The notes under the pieces were generated by a model, which made no database searches, was not told where the DNA came from, and saw only the letters and a program-made list of their open reading frames with translations. The translations under genes were made by a program, and so were the position numbers. A stretch of 64,000 nt of DNA, taken from positions 1-64,000 of the forward strand of contig NZ_SMCQ01000009.1 of assembly GCF_004343035.1 (NCBI RefSeq), read 5' to 3'. Shown one piece after another: positions 18,702 to 27,945 of this stretch. Each line of letters starts with the position of its first letter. Position 1 is the stretch's first letter. Source of the DNA: Longibaculum muris. GTDB taxonomy: Bacteria; Bacillota_I; Bacilli_A; Erysipelotrichales; Coprobacillaceae.

Positions 18702-20150
18702 ATGGAAGAAATTAAAAAATTATATAAAAAGTTAACAACACCTATTAAATATAGTCTTATTTTAGTTGTTTATATAATTGTTTCATTGTTAATTTTTTCA
18801 TTTGCAATAGAGCATCAAATTCAAAAAACAGCAGCAGATAATTTAAAACAAAGTTTGATTTTACAAGCAAATAATATTGAAAAAATCATTGATCAACAAC
18901 TTCATGCTTTAGAATCATTATCTAGTTTTGCATCAACTCAAGAGACTTTGATCAATAATCATACAATAAATATGGCTACAAGTTTAGATGATAATACACT
19001 TATGAGTAAGGTCTATATTATTACTCCAGATGGAATGGCACATACGAGTTTAAATCAAGTTTTTGATGCAAGACACAGACCTTTCTTTAATCGTTCTATG
19101 AAAGGTCAAAGAGTTGTTACAAGATCAGTGAGTACAGAAAATGATGATGAGTATCGAATTGTTTTAAGTGTTCCTATTTATAAAGATAAAGCGGTTATTG
19201 GAGTTGTTGGAGGTTCATTTAAGTTATCGGATGTAGGTGAACTTATTTTCCCTTCACAAACGTTTAGAGAAAATGGACATGTTTTTGTTGTTAATAGTAA
19301 TGGTGATTTTATTGCTGTGGATTCTACTGAATATTTTCGTAATGAAAAGAATTTCTTTGATTATTTTGCTGGAGCAGAATTAAAAAATAGCAATTTTAAA
19401 AAGATAAAAAAGGAATTAAAGAATGGGAATCCTGATTATTATATTTTAAATGATAATCAAGAAAAGTATTTAGCTTTCTCACCACTTGAAGTTGATGATT
19501 GGAGTTTAGGATATGTTATTCCTACGACTGTTGCAGATGCTCCATATCAGTTCTTTTCAAGACATGAGTTAGCATTGTTTGGAATTGTTATATTAGGAGT
19601 CACTGTTTATTTAGGCGCTATATTTAATCTGGTTCATAGAGAACAACGTAAATTACGTCGACAAGCAACATATGATGCTTTAACAAATTTATATAACAAG
19701 AAAAATACAGAAAAATTAATTGCCGAAAGATTGATCGATTATCAATTGAAAGCTTTACTCATTATTGATTTAGATGATTTTAAAGCAGTTAATGATCAAT
19801 ATGGACATGTTGTAGGTGATCATTTCTTAACGACTGTTGCTCAATCGTTGAAAGAAATTTTTAGAAGTTATGATATTGTTGGAAGAATCGGTGGCGATGA
19901 GATGATGATTTTGATGGATCAAATTACAAATCGAGAAGATGTCTTTAAGAAATGTGATGAAATCATTGCTAAAGTCTCTCAAGTTCAAATTGATGAATCT
20001 CATCACTATCATGGAAGTTGTAGTATTGGGATTGCTTTTTATCCTAATGATGATGAAACATTTGAAGGTTTATATGAAAAAGCTGATAAAGCCTTATATT
20101 GTATAAAAGCCCATGGTAAGAAAGGTTATTGTGAATATAAAAAACAATAA
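18702..20150 (+). CDS. Membrane-bound diguanylate cyclase with extracytoplasmic Cache-like sensor
   Basis: A 482-aa protein with a TM helix (17-36), an extracellular sensor of the double-Cache type (about 40-285), a second TM helix (290-311) and a GGDEF domain (about 320-480). The active loop is GGDEM (397-401) with an RSYD inhibitory-site motif at 388-391, so product inhibition is possible. It makes c-di-GMP from two GTP. ATG 18702 is chosen from the GAGGGA site just upstream and a TATAAT at 18675-18680; a longer frame opens at 18648 without a good site. The ligand of the sensor is unknown. Confidence 0.9.
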   Translation: MEEIKKLYKKLTTPIKYSLILVVYIIVSLLIFSFAIEHQIQKTAADNLKQSLILQANNIEKIIDQQLHALESLSSFASTQETLINNHTINMATSLDDNTLMSKVYIITPDGMAHTSLNQVFDARHRPFFNRSMKGQRVVTRSVSTENDDEYRIVLSVPIYKDKAVIGVVGGSFKLSDVGELIFPSQTFRENGHVFVVNSNGDFIAVDSTEYFRNEKNFFDYFAGAELKNSNFKKIKKELKNGNPDYYILNDNQEKYLAFSPLEVDDWSLGYVIPTTVADAPYQFFSRHELALFGIVILGVTVYLGAIFNLVHREQRKLRRQATYDALTNLYNKKNTEKLIAERLIDYQLKALLIIDLDDFKAVNDQYGHVVGDHFLTTVAQSLKEIFRSYDIVGRIGGDEMMILMDQITNREDVFKKCDEIIAKVSQVQIDESHHYHGSCSIGIAFYPNDDETFEGLYEKADKALYCIKAHGKKGYCEYKKQ

Positions 20151-20158
20151 CCTTTCTT
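20118..20158 (+). terminator. Long hairpin at the end of the cyclase gene
   Basis: A 14-bp perfect stem (20118-20131 with 20145-20158) and 13-nt loop overlap the stop codon. There is no T run after the stem, so termination is uncertain. Confidence 0.5.
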
Positions 20159-20212
20159 CACATTTAATACACAATATCTGATTATAATGTGATTAAAGAG
20201 TGGAGTGATAAA

Positions 20213-21349
20213 ATGCGTTCAACAGATAAGATGAGAGATTTGACTTTAAAAAATATGATTATTCTAGTGACTTATATTGCTGGATTAATTCTATGTCTGA
20301 TATATTTTAAGAATATTATGGGTTTTATTGGACAATTGATTGGAATTATTAAACCTTTTATTATTGGTTTTGTATTGGCTTTTATTTTTAATATTCCAAT
20401 GAAATATTTGATTAAAAAGTTACCAATTAAAAAAGAAAAGGTTAAAAAATTAGTTGCTGCTATATTATCAATTCTATTGGTTTTCTTTGTTTTAACAGTC
20501 ATTATTATGGTTGTTTTACCACAAGTCATTGAGAACATTCGTATGTTAATTGATAATTTACCAGGAATATTTAGTCAAATTGAAGAATGGTTAAATTATT
20601 TCTTTAAAGAAGTTCATTTATCAAAAGATATTCTTATAAAAATAGAAAATTTCCAACAAAATTTAGGACAAACAATTTTGGGTAAATTATCAACATGGGT
20701 TCCAAGTATTGCGATTGGCGTTACCCATATTACTTCAACCATTGTGAATATTTTTATGGGCTTTGTGATGGCAGTATATATGTTATTGTCTAAAGATAAA
20801 TTATTAAGACAAGTAAAAAAAGTTGGACATGCTTTTTTAAATGATCAAAAGTTTAATCAAGCGAGTGAGGTTTTACGTTTAACTTCATCAACTTTTGAAA
20901 ACTTTTTAGCAGGACAATTGACTGAATCAGTCATTATTGGTGTGTTATGTTATATTGGTTGTATTATTTTAGATATTCCATATGCATCGATTGCTGCTGT
21001 AGTTATAGGGTTTACAAATATTATCCCTTATTTTGGACCAATTATTGGGGCAGTTATTTCTTCGGTATTAATTATCTTTGTATCACCAATTAAAGCTGTT
21101 ATTTTCTTAATATTTAGTACTTTATTACAACAATTTGAATCAAATCTTATTTATCCACATGTTGTTGGAAGTTCAGTGGGATTATCAGCGTTATGGGTTT
21201 TATTTGCTGTAAGTGCTGGAGGCGGTTTATTTGGAATACCAGGGATGGTATTTGGTTTACCAACGTTCTCAGTAATATATGAATTAATGCGAAGATGGAC
21301 AAATCAAAGATTAAAAGAAAAGAATACAAAAGTTGGACTATCGGATTGA
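20213..21349 (+). CDS. AI-2E family transporter (PerM/YdiK-like)
   Basis: A 378-aa membrane protein with two N-terminal helices (about 12-60), a long helical region (about 100-155) and a C-terminal block of about five helices. That block includes the family motif FTNIIPYFGPIIGAVIS (about 265-281). Family members export various small molecules; the autoinducer-2 label is historical and substrate assignment is unsafe. ATG 20213 follows GGAG at 20201-20204; an upstream in-frame GTG at 20189 lies next to a TATAAT (20183-20188) and is unlikely to be used. It is monocistronic. Confidence 0.88.
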   Translation: MRSTDKMRDLTLKNMIILVTYIAGLILCLIYFKNIMGFIGQLIGIIKPFIIGFVLAFIFNIPMKYLIKKLPIKKEKVKKLVAAILSILLVFFVLTVIIMVVLPQVIENIRMLIDNLPGIFSQIEEWLNYFFKEVHLSKDILIKIENFQQNLGQTILGKLSTWVPSIAIGVTHITSTIVNIFMGFVMAVYMLLSKDKLLRQVKKVGHAFLNDQKFNQASEVLRLTSSTFENFLAGQLTESVIIGVLCYIGCIILDIPYASIAAVVIGFTNIIPYFGPIIGAVISSVLIIFVSPIKAVIFLIFSTLLQQFESNLIYPHVVGSSVGLSALWVLFAVSAGGGLFGIPGMVFGLPTFSVIYELMRRWTNQRLKEKNTKVGLSD

Positions 21350-21363
21350 TAGTCCATTTTTTT
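21334..21363 (+). terminator. Terminator
   Basis: Stem TGGACTATC (21334-21342) / GATAGTCCA (21348-21356), 5-nt loop, seven T (21357-21363). Confidence 0.9.
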
Positions 21364-21417
21364 GTGTTGTATGATCCATATGAGTACAAATTAAATAATT
21401 ATTCTATGAGGATACTT

Positions 21418-21522
21418 TTAAATTTTACGCATATGACAAGTAAAAATAAAGATAGCGAGAGCGTATCCGATAACCCATAAAGGTTCTAGGAGAATAAGAG
21501 TATATTTTTGAGCAAAAATGAA
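21418..21522 (-). pseudogene. Possible eroded tail of a membrane protein
   Basis: Between the terminator at 21363 and the marR stop there are about 287 bases without an intact gene. On the minus strand, 34 open codons without a start end in a hydrophobic segment (LLEPLWVIGYALAIFIFT) before TAA at 21418. In the same frame just upstream, 21526-21606 also lacks a start. This could be the decayed end of an ancestral transporter-regulator pair, or chance. Nothing else is visible in this gap. Confidence 0.25.
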
Positions 21523-21650
21523 TTAACTAACATTAACAGCTTTAGGAGTCAATTTTTTCAAACAATCCACAATTAAACGATTTATATTAGTTTGAATTAA
21601 AATATCTATTTACAAAATATACTTGGTTTATCAACGAATTTATGCAAAGA

Positions 21651-22085
21651 TTAATCCCATTTTCTAAAGAGCCTAAGTAAAGTTTCAATGGCTTGATTGA
21701 ATTCTGCTTGTTCATCAGCTGTTAAATGAGTTTGAATTTGTTCTTGCAAAGGGGAAGTATCTAAAGGGTTATCGATGAGAAATTGTTTTCCTTTATCATT
21801 AATTCCAATGAGAATACTACGACGATCTTGCGGATCATCTTGACGGTCAATCATTCCATGTTGATAAAGCTTATCAATCATTTGTGTGGCCTGTTGTTTA
21901 CTTAAACGTAAGTCTCTAGCAATTTCACTCATCTTGACTAAACCACCTTTTTTTAAAATTAATAAACAAAAATATGTTTCATAACTGATGTTTTTATTTT
22001 TTTGTTTTTGTTTAATGCTTCTTTCAATTTTATAGTGCCAATGAGGCAAAATATGGATGATATTTTGATATAAAGTTTTTTTCAT
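21651..22085 (-). CDS. MarR-family transcriptional regulator
   Basis: A 144-aa winged-helix repressor with GGLVKMSEIARDLRLSKQQATQMIDKLYQHGMIDRQDDPQDRRS (helix-turn-helix and wing, about 50-95). Such proteins usually sense phenolics or drugs and control a divergent exporter. ATG 22085 is chosen from AAGGAGG about seven bases upstream; a longer frame starting at 22115 has no site. It is transcribed away from the FUSC-type exporter, and the shared intergenic region has a consensus promoter overlapped by inverted repeats, so it probably represses that exporter. Confidence 0.9.
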   Translation of the reverse strand: MKKTLYQNIIHILPHWHYKIERSIKQKQKNKNISYETYFCLLILKKGGLVKMSEIARDLRLSKQQATQMIDKLYQHGMIDRQDDPQDRRSILIGINDKGKQFLIDNPLDTSPLQEQIQTHLTADEQAEFNQAIETLLRLFRKWD

Positions 22086-22108
22086 TTTTTTCCTCCTTAG
22101 AATGCCTA

Positions 22109-22136
22109 TTGACATTCATGATAATGTGTCTATAAT
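22109..22136 (+). promoter_or_regulatory. Consensus promoter of the FUSC exporter
   Basis: Perfect TTGACA (22109-22114), 16-bp spacer, perfect TATAAT (22131-22136). Confidence 0.85.
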
Positions 22137-22156
22137 AGTAAATAAAAGTTTACTAT
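22135..22156. promoter_or_regulatory. Operator-like inverted repeat at the transcription start
   Basis: ATAGTAAA (22135-22142) and TTTACTAT (22149-22156) are perfect complements with a 6-bp spacer. The repeat begins in the -10 and spans the start point, a classical MarR repressor position. Confidence 0.7.
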
Positions 22157-22175
22157 CTATAAAAGTATACTATAT

Positions 22176-22195
22176 AATTATCATAAATGATAATT
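22176..22195. promoter_or_regulatory. Second inverted repeat in the marR-FUSC leader
   Basis: AATTATCAT (22176-22184) and ATGATAATT (22187-22195), perfect with a 2-bp spacer. It may be a second operator. Confidence 0.45.
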
Positions 22196-22225
22196 GGATA
22201 AAATGCAAGAATGAAAGGTGTGGTT

Positions 22226-23272
22226 ATGATGGAAATAGATAAAAATAGTTTAGGTTTTCAAATATTACAAAATGCTTTTCGCTTTTTGGTTAATGTTGGT
22301 TTTGTTTTTGTGTTTCAAATGATCTTTGGTATGGAAAATACCTTAGTTGGAGTAGCAATTGGAGTTGGTTTTACAATGCTTCCTATGTGTAATTTAGATT
22401 TAAAACCAATGACAATGTTTTTAATTATAGTCTTACTTTATGGTGGAAGTGGCTTGATTGGTCAAGTAACACTTATCAATCCCTGGTTAGCTTTTATTGG
22501 TAATTTTTTATTTGTAAGTTTAATTATTCTTTTAAGTAATGAACCACTTCATAGTAAACCTAATATTTCTTTTTTATTATGTTTTGTCTTTGCACAATCA
22601 ACAGTTGTCAAATGGGAACAATTCCCAATGCGTATGATGGCTTGTGTTATAGGTGGACTATTCGTTGGAGGATGTGTTTTATGGCGTTGGCATTCACATC
22701 ATTATGGAGGAGATATTGGTTTTAAAGAACAAATTTTAAGATGTCAAAAGAATCGTAGTTATTTATTAAGAATGTCATTTGGAATAGCTTTAGCCATGTT
22801 AATTGGAAGCTTGCTGCAATTAAGAAAACCATTATGGATAAGTATTGTTGTGATGTCTTTAACACAGCTTGAATTTAGTGAAACTTTAGAAAGAATTAAA
22901 CATCGTTTTATTGGAACTTTAATTGGAGTCGTTTTGTTTTTTATATTTTTTCAAGTGTTGATTCCTCAAAAATATGCCATTTGGGTTGTAATGTTACTTG
23001 GGTATGTGGGATTCTTTTTACCTGATTATAAGTATAAACAAGTTATTAATGCAGTGAGTGCTCTTAATGCATCACTTGTTATTTTGGATACAATGACAGC
23101 TATTGAAACACGTATTCTTTGTTTAACAGCGGGAATCTTGATTGTCTTGATGATTTATTTGATGACAAAATTAATAAGAAAACTTCATATAAAATCAATG
23201 GATTTATTAAAGAATCAAATTGATCAGTTCTTTTTAAATATGGAAACAAAAAAAGAAGTAGCCATGAAATAA
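22226..23272 (+). CDS. FUSC-family (fusaric acid/aromatic acid exporter-like) membrane protein
   Basis: A 348-aa protein with two blocks of helices: N-terminal, about 15-145 (five to six helices), and C-terminal, about 175-310. The second block has the FUSC signature KPLWISIVVMSLTQ (about 200) and RIKHRFIGTLIGVVLF (about 222). The family exports aromatic acids and related compounds. The start is ATG 22226 (or 22229), placed after AAAGGTG at 22214-22220; an ATG at 22211 overlaps that site. The divergent MarR gene and operator repeats imply induction by a toxic ligand. Confidence 0.82.
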   Translation: MMEIDKNSLGFQILQNAFRFLVNVGFVFVFQMIFGMENTLVGVAIGVGFTMLPMCNLDLKPMTMFLIIVLLYGGSGLIGQVTLINPWLAFIGNFLFVSLIILLSNEPLHSKPNISFLLCFVFAQSTVVKWEQFPMRMMACVIGGLFVGGCVLWRWHSHHYGGDIGFKEQILRCQKNRSYLLRMSFGIALAMLIGSLLQLRKPLWISIVVMSLTQLEFSETLERIKHRFIGTLIGVVLFFIFFQVLIPQKYAIWVVMLLGYVGFFLPDYKYKQVINAVSALNASLVILDTMTAIETRILCLTAGILIVLMIYLMTKLIRKLHIKSMDLLKNQIDQFFLNMETKKEVAMK

Positions 23273-23301
23273 CTTTAAAGGTCATTTCATGACTACTTTT
23301 T
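23256..23301. terminator. Terminator between convergent FUSC and pepP genes
   Basis: Imperfect long stem: AAGTAG-C-CATGAAAT (23256-23270) with ATTTCATG-A-CTACTT (23284-23298), one mismatch, then T. The A-rich left flank supplies T on the minus strand. Confidence 0.75.
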
Positions 23302-25054
23302 AAATAGCTTTAGTATATTCTTTTAACCAAGCCTTTTCTTCATCTGTTAAATAAGGTGAAATATTTTCATAAACAGCTTGATGATAATCATTTAACCATT
23401 TCTTTTCTTTATAAGTCAATAAGTTTTCATCAATAGCGTCTAAATCAATTGGAACATAAGTTAATACATCAAAATGCATAAATTGTCCATATTCATTTTC
23501 AACTCCATCAACACATAATAATTCATTTTCAATACGAATACCATATTGACCTTCTAAATAAATACCTGGTTCATCAGTTACAATCATACCAGCTTCTAAT
23601 TTACATTCTTCTTCTTGAAGGCGTGGACGAGGACGAATGCTATGAGGTCCTTCATGAACATTTAAGAAATGACCAACACCATGTCCAGTTCCACATTGAT
23701 AATCAATATCTTCTTGCCACATTGGTGTTCTTGCAAGGATATCTAAACTTAATCCTGTTGCTCCATATAAGAAGTGTGCATTTTGTAAAGCTAACATACC
23801 TTGTAATACCATTGTAAAATGTTTCTTTTGAATAGGCGTTAACTCACCTAAAGCAAAAGTTCTTGTAATATCAGTCGTTCCATCTAAATATTGACCACCA
23901 CTATCAATTAATAAGAAACCATTTCCTTCAACCGTTGCATGATCTTCTTTAGTTGCATGATAATGCATTAATGCAGCATTTTCATTCCATCCACAAATTG
24001 TCGTAAAACTTAAATCAGTAAATAAGTCTTGTTCTTGTCTAAAGCTAGCCACTTTATCAGATATACTGATTTCATCCATTGGAACTTTACCATAATTGGT
24101 TTTTAACCAATACATGAATTTAGTTATAGCTACACCATCTTTGATATGAGCATTTTTTGTATTTTTAATTTCAACATCATTTTTAATTGCTTTAAATGCT
24201 TGTGATGGATTTAAGCCATCAACAATATCACACTCTATTTGACTAAATAATTGATAATTGATACTGTTTGTATTTAATAAAACACGTCCTTTAAGATGAG
24301 CAACATCATCATAGATTTGATGATATCCTTTAATTAAAATATTTTCCTTTTGATAAGCTTTTACCATATCTAAATCATAAGTACCATTTTGTAAATATAA
24401 ATAAGATTGATCTAAAGTAATTAAAGCAAAAGCCATCACTGTAGGTGATTGAGGTATATCACTACCACGAATATTAAAAATCCAAGCAATATCATCAAGT
24501 GTAGAAACGATATGTGATTGACAATCATTTTCTTTCATATACTCTTGAATAATTTCAATCTTTTCATGAGCAGATAATCCATGATATTTCGCATCATAAA
24601 TATAAGCCTTTTGACAAGACATAGCTGGTCTATCAGGCCAAAACTCTTTCATTAAATCCACATTAGCAATCTTATAATCAACATCTAATTTTTCTTCTAA
24701 GTCTAAAACAAATTGACATGTCATAGTTTGTCCATCAAACCCAATCACATCATCGTTTTTTACATGTTCAGCTAAAAATTCTAATAAAGTAGGAACCCCT
24801 TTTTGTGCCATTTTCATTAAAGTAATGCCTTCTTCTAATTGTTTAGCAGCTTGAATAAAATATCTTCCATCTGTCCATAAATAAGCACTATCTAAAGTTA
24901 CTAATAATGTTCCAGCACTACCAGTAAATCCACTTAAATAAGCACGAGATTGGAAATGTTCACCAACTGTTTCAGATTGATGATCATCATCAGTTGGAAC
25001 AATATAATAATCAATTTGTTTTTCTTTTAATAATTCTTGAAATTCTTTTATCAT
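23300..25054 (-). CDS. pepP: Xaa-Pro aminopeptidase (M24B)
   Basis: A 584-aa cytosolic dipeptide-releasing enzyme that removes an N-terminal residue before proline. It has two N-terminal creatinase-like domains (about 1-310, starting with YYIVPTDDDHQSE) and a C-terminal pita-bread catalytic domain. Metal ligands are visible in LLIDSGGQYLDGTTDITRTF (two Asp), GTGHGVGHFLNVHEGP (His) and EPGIYLEGQYGIRIENE (two Glu). The length matches the long three-domain form (human XPNPEP1-like), common in Firmicutes. Monocistronic, with a CGAGGGTG site before the ATG. Confidence 0.94.
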   Translation of the reverse strand: MIKEFQELLKEKQIDYYIVPTDDDHQSETVGEHFQSRAYLSGFTGSAGTLLVTLDSAYLWTDGRYFIQAAKQLEEGITLMKMAQKGVPTLLEFLAEHVKNDDVIGFDGQTMTCQFVLDLEEKLDVDYKIANVDLMKEFWPDRPAMSCQKAYIYDAKYHGLSAHEKIEIIQEYMKENDCQSHIVSTLDDIAWIFNIRGSDIPQSPTVMAFALITLDQSYLYLQNGTYDLDMVKAYQKENILIKGYHQIYDDVAHLKGRVLLNTNSINYQLFSQIECDIVDGLNPSQAFKAIKNDVEIKNTKNAHIKDGVAITKFMYWLKTNYGKVPMDEISISDKVASFRQEQDLFTDLSFTTICGWNENAALMHYHATKEDHATVEGNGFLLIDSGGQYLDGTTDITRTFALGELTPIQKKHFTMVLQGMLALQNAHFLYGATGLSLDILARTPMWQEDIDYQCGTGHGVGHFLNVHEGPHSIRPRPRLQEEECKLEAGMIVTDEPGIYLEGQYGIRIENELLCVDGVENEYGQFMHFDVLTYVPIDLDAIDENLLTYKEKKWLNDYHQAVYENISPYLTDEEKAWLKEYTKAI

Positions 25055-25132
25055 TTATATCACCCTCGATTCTCTAACTATTAATACTTTACCACATTTT
25101 TACGCTTTTGAATAATAAAATGTGTTAAAATG

Positions 25133-25166
25133 AAGTTGCAATATTAAAAAAAGGCAGTTGCAACTT
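25133..25166. promoter_or_regulatory. Inverted repeat upstream of the XRE regulator
   Basis: AAGTTGCAA (25133-25141) and TTGCAACTT (25158-25166) are perfect 9-bp complements 16 bp apart. A TTGACA (25171-25176) follows at once, so the repeat could be an operator, but no matching -10 is convincing. Confidence 0.45.
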
Positions 25167-25243
25167 TACGTTGACAAAAAGCAAGAGAATGTTGGTAGTG
25201 AAAATAACAAGATTAGGGTATGATAACGACGAGGTGAGGATAT

Positions 25244-26146
25244 ATGGATTTTGGAATGAAATTACAAGAGTTACGAAAAGCGCGAGGATTATCGCAGGAA
25301 GCTTTAGCATTAGAGTTAAATGTTTCCAGACAAGCTGTAAGCAAATGGGAGAGTGGTGCGGGATATCCAGAAATGGATAAATTAATATTATTAAGTGAGA
25401 TGTTTCATGTATCAATTGATTATTTGATTAAAGATCACTATGAGTCAGTTCATGAAGAAGATAATGATTCATTATATTTTATGAACAATGAAAAAATACA
25501 AGAGTATATGACTTTTAAAAAACGTTTTGCTTTACGAATTGGAATATGTGTTTCAGCAATTATTTTAGGGATTGTTCCCGCTATTCTTTTAGCAGATAGT
25601 GCATATGAAACACTGGGAATTTTTCTTCTTTTGGCTATTGCTGCATTAAGTGTGTTTGGATTGATTTATACTGGGATTACTAGTGAGACATATCATGAGT
25701 TAGAGAAAAAGCAAATTCGTATGAGTCATCAAGATCTACATGATATAACTGATAAGAATCATACTTTTCAATCAAGTTTTGGATTATCGATTGCTTTTGG
25801 AGTCTGTTTAATTATTTTTTCAGTTGCATTTATTGCTTTGTTTTCCGGACATTTATTAAATGAGGAAATTTTGGCTGCTCAATTAATGATATGTGTTTCA
25901 ATTGCTGTATTTCTTTTTATTTATCAAGGGATTAAAAAGAGTATGTATGAGTTTTTAGTTCACAATGAAGATTATATTAAAGAAGCAAAGCGTGAAGAAA
26001 ATAGTTTGTTTGGTGTAACGATGCCTTTAGCAGTCATGATTTATTTAATTTTAGGATTTACAAAGAATTTATGGCATCCAGGATGGATTATTTTTCCGAT
26101 TACTGCCATTATCACAACTGCGTTAGATAAAATGCGTATGAAATAA
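25244..26146 (+). CDS. XRE-family regulator with C-terminal membrane domain
   Basis: A 300-aa protein. Residues 4-62 form an HTH_3 domain (LQELRKARGLSQEALALELNVSRQAVSKWE) with a DYLIKD tail. The rest has about six hydrophobic segments: 92-112, 118-140, 176-198, 206-226, 258-274 and 278-292. This architecture, a DNA-binding head on a membrane anchor, is frequent in Firmicutes; the genes controlled are usually adjacent, but none is obvious here. A good GAGGTGAGG site precedes ATG 25244. It stands alone between pepP and a strong terminator. Confidence 0.88.
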   Translation: MDFGMKLQELRKARGLSQEALALELNVSRQAVSKWESGAGYPEMDKLILLSEMFHVSIDYLIKDHYESVHEEDNDSLYFMNNEKIQEYMTFKKRFALRIGICVSAIILGIVPAILLADSAYETLGIFLLLAIAALSVFGLIYTGITSETYHELEKKQIRMSHQDLHDITDKNHTFQSSFGLSIAFGVCLIIFSVAFIALFSGHLLNEEILAAQLMICVSIAVFLFIYQGIKKSMYEFLVHNEDYIKEAKREENSLFGVTMPLAVMIYLILGFTKNLWHPGWIIFPITAIITTALDKMRMK

Positions 26147-26163
26147 TGAAAAAGTGTTGATAG

Positions 26164-26195
26164 AAACTCTTATTTTTAAAATAAGAGTTTTTTTT
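26164..26195 (+). terminator. Terminator
   Basis: Stem AAACTCTTAT (26164-26173) / ATAAGAGTTT (26181-26190), 7-nt loop, T run to 26195. Confidence 0.92.
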
Positions 26196-26201
26196 GTAAG
26201 T

Positions 26202-26240
26202 ACGGGTTTTATAGTATTCGTTTGTAAATAGGTCTATAAT
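26202..26240 (+). promoter_or_regulatory. Promoter of the EAL gene with shared upstream motif
   Basis: ACGGGTTTTAT (26202-26212), 22 bp, then TATAAT (26235-26240). The same 11-mer lies 23 bp before the -10-like hexamer of the cyclase gene at 30626-31612, in the same orientation. No -35 consensus is evident. Confidence 0.5.
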
Positions 26241-26268
26241 TAAATTATAGAGAATGGGGTGGAGTGTC

Positions 26269-27927
26269 ATGGCGAGTGCTATTCATAATTTGGACTTATC
26301 AGTTGATGTTTTTTTTGACTTATTATCAGAAAGTACAGAAGATTATCTTTATGTTTGGGATATCCAAAATGGACTTTTTCATATGTCGGATAATTCTTTT
26401 GATGAGCTTCAAATTAGTCGTCAAATTGAAACAAATGTCATTTCAGTTTGGTCGAATGCAATGATAGAAGAAGATCAAGAAGCCTGGTTGGATGATATGC
26501 AGCTTATACATGATGGAAAGAAAGACTATCATGATATGGAGTATCGTATTTATAATAAAAAGGGAGAAGTGATTTGGGTTTCTTGCCGAGGTAAGGTTAA
26601 AAGGGATGAGAATGGTTTACCACAGTTGATGGTAGGACGTATTTCTAATATTGGTAAACAAAATAAGTTTGATAATGTGACAGGATTGATGAATCGACAA
26701 CAATTTGAAAAAGATTTAAAGCATCTGTTAAAACAAACAACAATGGAAGGAATTGTTGTTGTTTTAGATGTTGATAATTTTAAAAATATTAATGAAAAAT
26801 ATAGTTATGCTTTTGGTGATAGAACTTTGAATTTTATTGCGAGGGAGTTAACGACACTTTTACCAGTGGGTTGTCAAATGTATCGTTTGGATGGTGATGT
26901 TTTTGCTTTATTGATTCCTAAAGGAACAAAAGAAATTGTGACAATGATTTATGAGAATATTCAAATGTATATTGGTAATCAGTTTGTTATGGAGGGACAG
27001 CAGATTTATGTTTCTATGTCAGCTGGAGCGTGTTTTTTTCCAAAAGACAGCAACAATTATCAAAAGTTATTAAGACATGCAGAAAGTGCTGTTGAAGTTG
27101 CAAAGCTTAATGGAAAGAATCAATTGGTTTTCTTTTCTAAAGAAATGTATCATGAAAAAATAAAACTTATTGAACTACAAGAAAGTTTACATGCTTGTGT
27201 AAGTCGTGGATGTGACGAGTTTGAATTATATTATCAACCACAAATTGATACCAAGACAAAAGCAGTGGTTGGGGCTGAAGCACTTTTAAGATGGCATTCT
27301 TCTCAACATGGTGAGGTTTCACCTATTGAATTTATTCCATTATTAGAAGAAAGTCATTTGATTATTCAGGTAGGAAAATGGGTCTTTGAACAAGCGGTAA
27401 CGCAATGTAAAAAATGGCAGGAATATAATCCGGATTTTATGATGAGTATTAATGTATCTTATATACAATTAAAAGAAAATGCTTTATTAGAATATTTGAG
27501 GAATAATCATCATGAGTTAACTTTAAAAAACTTTATTCTAGAATTAACAGAGAATTGCTGGGTGCCTAATCTACAGTTTTTAAATCAGGAATTTAAAGGC
27601 ATTCAAGAAATGGGGTATGGTATTGCGATTGATGATTTTGGAACAGGATATTCATCTTTAAGTCATTTAAAAGAATTACCAGCAAATGTTATTAAGATTG
27701 ATCGTAGCTTTATTAGGGGAATAAAGGAAGGAAGTTATGAATATACATTTTTAGAGTATATTGTTAAGCTTGCTCATATTATTGATTTAAAGGTTTGTGT
27801 TGAAGGCGTTGAAACACTGGAAGAATTTGAGATTGTAAAAAAAGCGTTACCTGATTATATCCAGGGATTCTTATTTGGTAAACCAATATGTGCAAAAGAA
27901 TTTGAAGAACGTTATTTTATGCAGTAG
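26269..27927 (+). CDS. PAS-GGDEF(degenerate)-EAL c-di-GMP phosphodiesterase
   Basis: A 552-aa cytosolic protein: PAS-like sensor (about 12-130), GGDEF domain with a broken active loop (LDGDVF at 207-212 in place of GGDEF) and an EAL domain (about 300-552). The EAL motifs are intact: EALLRW (337-342), NVSYIQL, ELTEN, DDFGTGYSSL, KIDRSF, EGVET and QGFLFGKP. It should therefore hydrolyse c-di-GMP to pGpG, while the degenerate GGDEF may bind GTP as a regulatory site. ATG 26269 follows GGTGGAG at 26258-26264. The cyclase gene at 27946 follows after 18 bp, so maker and breaker are co-transcribed. Confidence 0.92.
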   Translation: MASAIHNLDLSVDVFFDLLSESTEDYLYVWDIQNGLFHMSDNSFDELQISRQIETNVISVWSNAMIEEDQEAWLDDMQLIHDGKKDYHDMEYRIYNKKGEVIWVSCRGKVKRDENGLPQLMVGRISNIGKQNKFDNVTGLMNRQQFEKDLKHLLKQTTMEGIVVVLDVDNFKNINEKYSYAFGDRTLNFIARELTTLLPVGCQMYRLDGDVFALLIPKGTKEIVTMIYENIQMYIGNQFVMEGQQIYVSMSAGACFFPKDSNNYQKLLRHAESAVEVAKLNGKNQLVFFSKEMYHEKIKLIELQESLHACVSRGCDEFELYYQPQIDTKTKAVVGAEALLRWHSSQHGEVSPIEFIPLLEESHLIIQVGKWVFEQAVTQCKKWQEYNPDFMMSINVSYIQLKENALLEYLRNNHHELTLKNFILELTENCWVPNLQFLNQEFKGIQEMGYGIAIDDFGTGYSSLSHLKELPANVIKIDRSFIRGIKEGSYEYTFLEYIVKLAHIIDLKVCVEGVETLEEFEIVKKALPDYIQGFLFGKPICAKEFEERYFMQ

Positions 27928-27945
27928 GAAAGAGAGGATAACGTC

